The position numbers were made by a program, and so were the translations under genes. From assembly GCA_027575765.1 (NCBI GenBank), contig JANBPT010000287.1, forward strand, positions 1-47,548: 47,548 nt of DNA. Reading direction: 5' to 3'. Numbering within the stretch: position 1 is the first letter of the stretch; each line of letters opens with the position of its first letter. The notes beneath the pieces were generated by a model. The model saw only the letters and a program-made list of their open reading frames with translations, did not search any database and was not told the origin of the DNA. Shown here piece by piece: positions 39,417 through 47,548 of the stretch. Source of the stretch: Tieghemiomyces parasiticus. Its lineage: Eukaryota; Kickxellomycota; Dimargaritomycetes; Dimargaritales; Dimargaritaceae.

Positions 39417-42282
39417 ATGGACAATCTCCAGTTTCTCAATCACGAGTTGACGGCGTTCGGGTTCCCAGGCCCTCTCCGCTTGGTCGAAGGCTACGATGAG
39501 GAGAATGAGCAGATTCTCCGCTGTGTGTCGGCGCTCCTTCAGCAGCGGCAGGTAAGATGTTCACCTTGTCATCGGCGTGTGAGGTAGAATCTCCGAGCTT
39601 GAATTTGAAGGGTTACCACAACATCTCCTTCACGCGAGGGCTACTCAGACGCCAACACTGGTCCTCTTTCCTGCGATACGAACGTTAACCCGCCGTTCTT
39701 TCTTCGGACCTGCCACAGCGCGACATGGAATACCGCGAGGACATTGACGACAAGTTCCGTCGACTGACAAGTGAGCAGGAGACGTTGCTGCACAACTTGG
39801 TAAGTGAAGGGCAGCGTTGATGTTATCCGTGCAACGCCGGATGCCGGCGAGTTTCAAAGCGAACCAGCTGCTTTCATTTTCTAACGCCTACCAACGCTGC
39901 TGATTTTCCCTTACAATTCGCTGCAGAACAAACTCCGCGGTGAGCTCGAGACGTCAGATCGTAACCTTGACACGACTAAGTCCAAGCTTAGGTAAGGCGG
40001 ACTAGGTGCAGTCTTGCAATACCAGTACTGGTCAAACAAGGCCGAATGGCTAAGACAAGCGCTGACATGCCCGTCATTTGCTGACTCCTGCACCACCGTC
40101 CCCCGCCCTTGTCCGTTAAAAAAACCCATATTCCTTCTCCCGTGCCAGCGTCTCTGAAACCGTACTTAAGGACGTGAACGAGAAGCACCGCAACACCAAA
40201 GAGGAGCTCAAGACGGCCAAGAACAGTCTCCAGTATAGCCGGTCCCAATATGCGGTAGGTCCCACATATCATGCAAGCACACAGCCAGTGTGGCGAGATG
40301 CCACGTCTAATACTGTCCCGCTGCTGCAGTTCCACCGTTTACCAACCAACCTGCTCCTTCCTCTTATGTTACCTTTTCTTCTACCGCCATGATCGACGTG
40401 TACAATCTCAGCACGAGCTACGCAAGCGCGAACAGGACAACATCAAGCTCAAGGAGAAGATGCAGCGTATGGCCGCCGAGAAATACAAGGCGAACAAAAC
40501 CGGCTTCCAATTGCTAAACCCGATTACCAAGGACAAAGCACACCTCGGCCACGACCGGATGACCAAGGTAAGTCTCAATCTGTTTGACGTGCGGTCCGAG
40601 GTACCCTCCCGCGACATTTGACTCACTGTCAAGCCATACCGCCCATGTTTGCCTTCGTTGTGCACATTGTTTAACGCTTCTCCAGGACAAGGAATTAGTG
40701 GAAATCGTTTTAGCCAACTACGAGGACCGGGAACGCGAACTCTTGGAGGAAAATGAGCAGCTGCGACAGTCTCTTTACGACCTATATGCCACTATCACGG
40801 AGTTGCTGCACGCGCGAGTGGAAGAAGCCGAAGAGGATAACATGAATGCCAGCCAGGCCGTCAACGACGCCGGGTCGGATGGTGGCCAGAGCCCCCGCCG
40901 TTACCGCGAGAAGATCATCCTGCCGTTCGAAATGGTCAAGCAGCGCTTGCAATCCGACATGCACCAGTTGGTCACGGACCTGAAGGATGACTGGCGCGCG
41001 TTGCACACCCAGACCTTACCCCAGGCGGCCGATACCGAGGCCTTGTATGCTAAGGATCGCGAGATCACCACGCTAACCACCGAGGTGGACACCCTGCGAC
41101 AAAAGGTGACCGGCTACAAGGAGGTTATTTCCGAACAGGCCCGTGTGATCCAGCTAGCCACCAACCCGGCAGCCCCGTCCAGGCGGGATAGTGGCATCCA
41201 TCGGCTGGGGATCGAGGAGATCGATCCCGACCGGTTGGAACGCGAACGGGAGGCACTCGAGCGCCAGCAAAGCGAGCTGGACGAAGAGCGCCGCAAGTTC
41301 ACGGAGGCAGCTATCCTTTTAGGCAAGGAACGAGAGGAGCTACGCCGCGAGCGCGAAGCACTCCAGTTGGATAAGGAATCCCAACAGACCCACGCTGTCC
41401 TGCGCAACATGCCTAGTACCCCTCAGTAAGCACCACTCCCCATGCGGCCCCATTCGCCTTACTGTGCCTGGCCGATGGTTGCGGTAGGCATAGATATTCC
41501 CCGTTGCATAGTTAAAACCGTGACCCCCTCCCCCTGTGCACTTCTAACCCATGACCCTAATCTCTGCCCTTGCGCCTTATTCACATCTGCCTTTTTTGTA
41601 CAGCTATCTCAAGGACCTTAATCTGGACGAGAGTACCCCTGAGTTGCTCATGAAGATCCAGCGGCTCCAGCTGGCCGGTAATAATGGGGCCGAGGGTAGG
41701 GATGCCTGGCCCCGTGGGATCAACTACGACCAATTACCGAATAATGGGGCTGATGAAGACCGAGGCAACGACGCTGACGAGCCATTTACCCGCCGAGCTG
41801 TGGAGACCACGGCGGGAAGGGGCCGTCGGGTGTCAATTAACGAAACCCCGCTGCGCAGCCGGTCCCGCGCCTCAACACATACACCACCACCCAAATCGCC
41901 GCTTGGGGGTTCGTATTCCCGTGCCACGGGTCCAACCCTGAGCACAGCCCACCGCCGCGTGGGCCGCCGGCCTTCCTCAGCCGTGTTTGCCTCGCCCGAG
42001 GAAGACCCTCACCAGACCGCTGGCTCGGGGTCTCTGGGCCGTAAGGTGTCGGTGCGTACCCCGGCCGAGGTGCGTCGGGCCATGGAGCGGGGTCCCTGTA
42101 ACAAAGCGTCGTGTTCCTCCCATCAGCACCACAAACCTTCCCTCGCCGTCTCCCGCGGCCGCCGGCCTTCCGCAGAGCCCACGCCTCCCACGTCACCTGC
42201 CAGCGATCCGCACGGGAGCGGTGGCTTATCACCCGCTACGCCGTCGATGGGTACACGGGCGCGGGCGCTCTCCCGCCACTAA
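39417..42282 (+). CDS. SSX2IP: SSX2IP/ADIP/Msd1-family coiled-coil protein
   Basis: Seven exons join in frame to 653 residues: 39417-39551, 39719-39799, 39927-39991, 40149-40254, 40412-40567, 40686-41425 and 41604-42282. In the family (human SSX2IP, fission yeast Msd1) the protein anchors microtubules at centrosomes or spindle pole bodies; animal ADIP also binds afadin and alpha-actinin. Visible signatures are the N-terminal FLNHELTAFGFPG (res ~6-18), long coiled coils through res ~45-420, the DYE-type motif NYEDRERELLEENEQLR at the start of exon 6, and RRKFTEAAILLGKERE (res ~382-398), the most conserved family block. A short TPHYLKDLNLDESTPELL segment made by the last splice is followed by a disordered, basic Ser/Pro tail. 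The stop-like TAA after exon 6 is part of the GTAAGC donor. The start is in a strong context (GCCGCCATGG). Confidence 0.88.
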
Positions 42283-43341
42283 CTAAGCCAGGGAAGTGCT
42301 CCAGCCACGGTCGATTTTTGCGTAGTTCTCAGGAGGGGGGCCTGTGCCGTTACGTGGGAGCCATGACTGGGACAGGACTTGGTTTGTCCATGGCCTTCAA
42401 TCACATTCCCATCCCTTCCCATACTATCATTTCGTTCAACCCTTACCGTCTTGGGAAGGGGTTCCTTAATTCTATTACTTCCGGACCACACTGCCTTGCC
42501 TCTCTCATGTTGTATTTCACCACTTAACCTCCAATGAACACAGCCCTCGTCATAGCCACTTTTTGCCTTCAACGGTCGACCTCTCCCTATCCCTTGCTGC
42601 CTCTGGACCGATTAAATCACGTGAGTGAAATCCTCTACCCTCTGGTGTCCTTCGAAATAGCCACAGTGTCGCGCTGAGTGGTACCCGGCCAGCTTCGCCA
42701 CGCCCATTGGACTCCACAGTAGGCTACCACCAATCACTGCTGTCGTTTAGACCAAGTCCGCCGGGCTAGAGTGTACCCGCCCCACACCCTCCCTGCCTCC
42801 CGCTTTCTCGCCTGGTCGCTAACCGCCACTCGTCTGATTTGGCCTGCAGCAACTTTTTTTTTTTTTAATGGTGACATGCCCCTTGATGCCCATTTTTTCT
42901 TGCATTCACCGGCCTTGGTGAATACCAGTCACCTCGTAATCAAGCGTTGCATGAGTCGGCAAACCACGTAATGCACGGGCAAGAAAAAAAATAACCGGTA
43001 GAGGGATGGGCTTGCTTCACCCCACTAGACTTATCGGGAGGTCACTTTTTTCTTGGGGTCGCGGCCTCCAACTTGCGAGATGTGGGTGAGAGGGTATAAA
43101 GTATCCATTCGTCCGCGCCCGTCGACATTTTCTTCCCGTTAACCCTTTCTGGTAACGTGGCTGTACTGATAGACTCTACTCCGCCTAGCCCGACGTTATT
43201 ATTTTACGTGTTTCCACATATAATATTTTTTTACCCTTCAACCACCCTTCCCGACACGCTTCACCCGCTCTGGCCCACGCCGTACCACCTCCAACTCTCC
43301 GCATTCCCGCTCCTCTCCTATTTCTTGTACCCACCCGCACC
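42283..43341. other. Intergenic upstream of CTP synthase
   Basis: Pyrimidine-rich, with a T run at 42857-42866, a TATAAA at 43095 and a CT-rich leader with AT patches before the ATG at 43342. No gene was recognised. Confidence 0.5.
43095..43100 (+). promoter_or_regulatory. TATA box candidate of CTP synthase
   Basis: TATAAA, 242 bp before the CTP synthase start codon. The distance is long but other genes here also have leaders of 130-170 bp. Confidence 0.4.
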
Positions 43342-45243
43342 ATGGTCAAGTACATTCTGGTCACCGGCGGCGTGATCTCCGGTATTGGTAAGGGCATTAT
43401 CGCCTCGTCCACCGGTGTCCTGCTCAAGACACTTGGGCTGAACGTGACGGCCATCAAGATCGATCCCTATCTCAACATCGATGCCGGTACCCTGAGCCCG
43501 CTCGACCACGGTGAGGTGTTTGTTTTGAAGGACGGCGGTGAGGTGGACTTGGACCTGGGTAACTACGAGCGCTTCCTGGACGTCACGCTGACCCGTGATA
43601 ACAACATCACCACGGGTAAGGTCTACCAGAGTGTCATCGAGAAGGAGCGCCGCGGCGACTATCTGGGCAAGACGGTGCAGGTAGTACCGCACGTCACCGA
43701 CGCTATCCAGAACTGGGTGGAGCGCGTGTCGAAGGTGCCCGTCCAGGAGGCCCGGCGTACCAACCCGGCCTACTTTAAGTCCGACGACACCGACGCCAGC
43801 CACGTGGACCCCGCCCGTGCGCCTGGCGTGGACCCGCGCGCCGAGGTGACCCTCGAAGCCGGCGGCCTGGCCTCGTCGGCCAGTGCAGAGAGCCTGACCG
43901 GGCTAAGCGAGGACGAGCCAGCGACCAATGCTGGCGAGCCCGACGTGTGTATCATTGAGCTGGGCGGCACAGTGGGTGACATTGAGTCGGCGCCTTTTGT
44001 CGAGGCTATGCGCCAGTTCCAGTTCCGCGTGGGCCACGACAACTTTTGTCTAATCCACGTGTCGCTCATTCCCGTGGTGGGCTCTGTGGGCGAGCAGAAG
44101 ACTAAGCCCACGCAGAGCAGCGTACGGGACCTGCGTGGTCTGGGCCTCAATCCCGATATCATCGCCTGCCGCAGCTCTAAGCCCCTCGATGAGGGTATTC
44201 AAGGCAAGATCTCCATGTTCTGCCACGTTCCGCCGGAGCAGGTACTTGCCGTGCACGACTGCAAGTCCATTTACCACGTCCCGCTCCTGTTGGAGCAACA
44301 GGGTCTCCTCGACGTACTGCGTACCCGCCTCCGCCTGGATACCGTACGCATCCCGCCCCACCGCCTCACCTTCGGCGCCCGCGTCTGGCACGATTGGAAG
44401 GAACTGACCCGCCGCCAGGAGACGCCCATTGAATCCGTCACCATCGCACTGGTCGGAAAGTACACCAATCTGCAGGATTCGTACATATCGGTGGTCAAGG
44501 CCCTCGAGCACGCTTCGCTGGCCTGCAACCGCCACGTGCGCATCGCCTGGGTAGAGGCTACCGACCTGGAACCCGAAACAGAGGCGCGGGACCCCGTCAA
44601 GTTTGCCCAGTCCTGGGAGTCGGTCCGCGGAGCTAACGGCATCCTGGTTCCCGGCGGCTTCGGTACGCGCGGCAAGGAGGGCAAGATTGCTGCCGCCCAG
44701 TGGGCCCGTGAGCACCATGTGCCCTACCTGGGCATCTGCTTGGGTATGCAGCTCGCCGTGGTCGAATTTGCGCGCAACGTATGTGGCCTGGACGACGCCG
44801 ACTCGGCTGAGTTTGTCGAGAACACCCCGACCCCGGCGGTGGTGTTCATGCCTGAGATTTCTAAGACCCACCTGGGTGGTACCATGCGCCTGGGCGACCG
44901 TCCCACCCTGTTCCAAGCCGACAAGGCTACCCACTCTAAGCTGCGCGATCTCTACGGTGGCGCCGCCGTGACCGCCGTGCACGAGCGCCATCGCCACCGC
45001 TACGAGGTCAATCCCGAACTTGTAGACCAGCTTGAGACCCGTGGCCTCGTCTTTATGGGCCGCGACGAGACCGGCCAGCGCATGGAGATTATGGAGCTAA
45101 CTGATTCGGCCCACCCGTATTATGTTGGTGTTCAGTACCACCCTGAGTACCTCACTCGTCCACTGTATCCTTCCCCTCCTTTCCTGGGTCTCATCAAGGC
45201 CGCTGCTTCGCATCACCAAGTTAACGCTGCCACGCGCACCTAA
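43342..45243 (+). CDS. URA7: CTP synthase
   Basis: A single exon of 633 residues. It makes CTP from UTP, ATP and glutamine in the cytosol (pyrimidine and phospholipid precursor supply). The synthetase domain begins [17 protein letters not shown] with the P-loop and the Mg site in [10 protein letters not shown]. It includes the [13 protein letters not shown] and GEQKTKPTQ signatures. The class I glutamine amidotransferase domain has the nucleophile in GICLGMQ (Cys ~466) and the His/Glu pair in QYHPEY (His ~600, Glu ~602), so the ammonia-producing triad is complete. The length exceeds the usual ~560-590 because of an extra ~55 residues (about 137-200, Ala/Ser/Asp/Glu-rich, around [17 protein letters not shown]) just before the [11 protein letters not shown] strand. 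It ends in the standard [12 protein letters not shown] helix. The start has the CACCATG context. Confidence 0.97.
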   Translation: MVKYILVTGGVISGIGKGIIASSTGVLLKTLGLNVTAIKIDPYLNIDAGTLSPLDHGEVFVLKDGGEVDLDLGNYERFLDVTLTRDNNITTGKVYQSVIEKERRGDYLGKTVQVVPHVTDAIQNWVERVSKVPVQEARRTNPAYFKSDDTDASHVDPARAPGVDPRAEVTLEAGGLASSASAESLTGLSEDEPATNAGEPDVCIIELGGTVGDIESAPFVEAMRQFQFRVGHDNFCLIHVSLIPVVGSVGEQKTKPTQSSVRDLRGLGLNPDIIACRSSKPLDEGIQGKISMFCHVPPEQVLAVHDCKSIYHVPLLLEQQGLLDVLRTRLRLDTVRIPPHRLTFGARVWHDWKELTRRQETPIESVTIALVGKYTNLQDSYISVVKALEHASLACNRHVRIAWVEATDLEPETEARDPVKFAQSWESVRGANGILVPGGFGTRGKEGKIAAAQWAREHHVPYLGICLGMQLAVVEFARNVCGLDDADSAEFVENTPTPAVVFMPEISKTHLGGTMRLGDRPTLFQADKATHSKLRDLYGGAAVTAVHERHRHRYEVNPELVDQLETRGLVFMGRDETGQRMEIMELTDSAHPYYVGVQYHPEYLTRPLYPSPPFLGLIKAAASHHQVNAATRT

Positions 45244-45940
45244 GGGCTCTGTTCGCACAATACCTGAGAATGTGTCCATGGCCTCACGAACGGTTATTTT
45301 TTTCTCTTGTTGTGTACCTTTCATATACTCTGTTTCACCAGCGCCATCTCGCCTCATATCTCCCTAAAAGCTTCAAAATACAAACTGTAAAATGATTACA
45401 TTGTGAGGTTGGTAGAGAGTTCCTATGCATGGTCTGTGAAATGATTCTTACCCATTATTCAAAACAATATTAGAGGGTGGGGTGGTGTCCAGTAAAGTAT
45501 CAAAGGAAGGCCTACAAACCGGGTGATAACGCTGCTTTAATTCATAGTTGGGAAGTCAGAGCAAATAAGCGAAGGTGGATGCAGTGGCTTTTACTGAGTG
45601 GATTGTTAAGAAGCACCGGAATAATTACAAAATAGGGAACATTGCAGGAAGGGAAACAGAGGGTGACGACGAATCTAATGCAGCCTTCCAATACGATACG
45701 GGTCACGGGCAAAGAAAGAGCGCATTACACAAAAATACACCATCTAGAAATAATCATTGGTGAGTAACGAATCCATACCGAAAATCGCACAGCCCTCCAT
45801 CAATATACTGTGGTGCCAAGTCTTATAAGGGAGGGGGTTTGAGCTTGTAGCGGCCTACAACCCGACAACGGCTAGGCGGTGCACCACGGTTGTCTACGCC
45901 TAGCGGCAATTACAAGTGGACAAAACAGTTTAATCGAAAG
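45244..45940. other. AT-rich intergenic after CTP synthase
   Basis: Composition drops to AT-rich after the CTP synthase stop. No coding frame is recognised. Two small inverted repeats lie at its right end (45845-45904), just before the duplicated unit that begins at 45944. Confidence 0.5.
45845..45904. repeat. Cluster of small inverted repeats
   Basis: TTGTAG (45845) pairs with CTACAA (45855) around a 4-base loop. GCTAGGCG (45871) pairs with CGCCTAGC (45897). An overlapping alternative, GACAAC (45864) with GTTGTC (45889), encloses a GGTGCACC palindrome. The last two stems cannot form together. It is GC-rich in an AT-rich island. Confidence 0.6.
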
Positions 45941-45943
45941 GGT

Positions 45944-46240
45944 TAATGTAAATAGTATGGGACTGCTGGTGCGTCCCAAACGTATATAAAAGAAATTAAT
46001 AAGGATGTAATGAAATATAGGAAAAAGCTACCTGGTGAGCCCTGGCTGGCTAGCTTAGGCTCTCTATTTATAGTCCAGGACAATGGGAAGGATCTACCAT
46101 CCCCCTGCATATCGGCAGTAACTTTTCCCCTTTGTCCTACGCCTTTCCTCAGGAAAGCTTTACGCATTATTGACACCCCAAAGTATTGGCACATTTGCTA
46201 GATCTTTTCAAGAGAGAAAGTGGGTGTCCGCACCACAATT
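45944..46240 (+). repeat. Diverged ~300-bp direct repeat, copy A
   Basis: It shares blocks in the same order with 46348-46650: an identical 19-bp block beginning TAATGTAAATAG (45944 versus 46348), GAAGGATCTA...CCCCCTGCATAT (46087 versus 46497), and CTAGAT..TTCAAGAG ending in GCACCACAA (46198 versus 46604). The spacing is 404-410 bp throughout. The blocks are separated by diverged sequence, so the duplication is old. Confidence 0.75.
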
Positions 46241-46347
46241 AATGTGGTGCTAGGCCTTAGGTGGAGGTACTTGGGTTGCACCGTACTCAATGACAGTTTG
46301 GTTCCAACGGCTAATGGGATCGAAGCGGGTTTGTTTACTATGTCTGG

Positions 46348-46650
46348 TAATGTAAATAGTATGGGATCGCAACGGCGTCCCAACCAGCGGTAATAAATAA
46401 AGGAAACAATCAGAGTACCATAAAATAATATCAAAAAACTAACTGACAAGCACTTGCTTACCCACAAGGGCTTGCTTCTTATTCTTGGGTGCGGGAGAAG
46501 GATCTACATCCCCCTGCATATTGAGCGTAACCATAAAACTTGGTCCTGCTTTTCCCCCACAAGGGGACTGGCAGTTTACGTTTTCCAGGTGCTGACGTGC
46601 CTGCTAGATACCTTCAAGAGGCAAAGCAGGTGTTGGCACCACAAAAAATT
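46348..46650 (+). repeat. Diverged ~300-bp direct repeat, copy B
   Basis: The second copy of the unit at 45944-46240, with the same block order. About 107 bp of unrelated sequence lies between the two copies. The two could be LTR-like ends with most of the element lost, or a tandem duplication. Confidence 0.75.
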
Positions 46651-47474
46651 GTAAAGCAGACCAATATCTGGGAGTTGGTCCCGCTTTCAAAAGAACCTCC
46701 AGGTCAAAGTGGAGAATTCAAGAAAATACAGTTGGACCAGCATTGTCCAAATCAGTAATGCAAAGTTCAATAGGTTAACTATTGATGGAGAAAACCTTGT
46801 AATAAATTCTATAATGTTTATCAACAAGTGAGCTTAAGGGAATATTGTTAATAGAAAATACTAGTAGAATAGTGCCAATGGATGGCAGTATGGGACAGGA
46901 TTGGAAAATAAGCTGCTGGGCCCTGTGTTGCATACTTGGGCCCGGCTTATATACTATGACTATAATAAATGATTTGCACTAATTGGTGGAGGGCCTGGCT
47001 GACCCTCTGTCTCTTCCAGGCCTCTGCCAGAGGTCACCTGGTCTATTTTCTTGCTTTTCTTTTGACCCTTGTGCAGGCATGGCCTACTACAGCTCTTGAA
47101 ATGTAGAAGCCGTGCTTGGCTTCACATGTAGTAAGTTGACAGGGTTGGGGTATGAGGTTTTGAATCAGGCGTATGGTAAGGTGACAATGAGAATAAAGGT
47201 AAAAGCCAACTGCCATTCCAATAAGAGGAAACTGGCCCGGTATTTATTCATGTTGCAAGACTATTGGAGACACACCCTTGTGCACATAGGCCAGGGTGCT
47301 CAGATTGAAGACAGAGGCAATGTAGCCATCATTATCATAGGTTGGTAAGCCACTTGGTTATCAGAAACTTGGATTCCTATAATAATGTGATCCTATAAAC
47401 AGACTTAGTTAGTTATCCCATCACACACAAGAAATGTGAAGCATAGTTTGTGATAGCAGATTTAATAAATGATA
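46651..47474. other. AT-rich stretch with possible retroelement debris
   Basis: No intact gene. A plus-strand frame at 47190-47345 contains KLARYLFMLQDYWRHTLVH, which faintly resembles the end of the RNase H part of Ty3/gypsy polyproteins (KLxRWxxxLQxYxFxIxH). There is no recognisable catalytic motif, so this is only a suggestion. Confidence 0.3.
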
Positions 47475-47548
47475 GTGTGTTGATATTAGGCCCAAGTCTA
47501 ATACCATAACCAAAAGGCTATTCTACTATCACAGAATTTGTGGTTCTG
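47475..47548 (+). repeat. 74-bp repeat, copy 2 (cut by the window edge)
   Basis: It matches 17129-17202 at 70 of 74 positions and runs to the last base of the window. The sequence to its left is unrelated to that of copy 1, so 47475 is probably the true left boundary of a dispersed element. Confidence 0.9.

Noticed and set aside
44050..44997. Long minus-strand frame opposite CTP synthase
   Set aside because: It mirrors the GC-rich codon pattern of a certain gene on the other strand and has no motif of its own.

Overview
This window looks like nuclear DNA of an early-diverging fungus (zygomycete grade; a Zoopagomycota or Kickxellomycotina-like lineage is my best guess). The reasons are spliced genes with short GTAAGT...YAG introns, GC-rich coding DNA, pyrimidine-rich leaders before start codons, and a gene set in which fungal-type genes (a PAK/Ste20 kinase without a PH domain, a Snf2-type remodeller, CTP synthase, RPL9, a complex I ESSS subunit) sit beside genes missing from ordinary yeasts (CARM1/PRMT4, UHRF1, SSX2IP). 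Species-level placement is inference.

Layout. 1-2842 (minus): kinesin-like protein with a degenerate motor, a long coiled coil and C-terminal 37-residue repeats, running off the left edge. 2843-8205: no recognised gene; the second half is strongly pyrimidine-rich on the plus strand. 8206-10284 (+): Pro/Ser-rich protein with two N-terminal membrane segments. 11058-13283 (+): CARM1/PRMT4 in five exons, one only 25 nt. 14325-15139 (+): DJ-1 family protein in two exons. 15140-17729: AT-rich island with a dead Tc1/mariner transposase. 17730-20649 (minus): UHRF1-like UBL-PHD-SRA-RING protein; its ubiquitin-like domain becomes visible only when a 502-bp intron is removed. 22457-26824 (+): SWI/SNF-RSC ATPase in a single exon. 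28014-28529 (+): orphan gene. About 29.1-31.8 kb (+): exon-like pieces matching the two OB folds of the telomere protein POT1, with unresolved exon structure. 33040-35484 (+): Ste20/PAK kinase. 36293-36847 (minus): NDUFB11/ESSS complex I subunit. 37946-38515 (+): ribosomal protein L9. 39417-42282 (+): SSX2IP/ADIP/Msd1 coiled-coil protein in seven exons. 43342-45243 (+): CTP synthase with an internal insertion. 45244-47548: AT-rich repeat island with a duplicated ~300-bp unit and a 74-bp repeat shared with the transposon island.

How the genes relate. There is no operon-like organisation; most are housekeeping genes. Three chromatin regulators (CARM1, UHRF1 and the Snf2-type ATPase) lie within 16 kb, with only the DJ-1 gene and a transposon relic between them. 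The kinesin-like protein and the SSX2IP/Msd1 protein both point to microtubule functions, and a POT1-like gene would add telomere protection. The most rewarding points are the split-exon UBL of UHRF1 together with the absence of its tandem tudor domain, the pseudo-kinesin, the buried POT1-like gene and the CTP synthase insertion.
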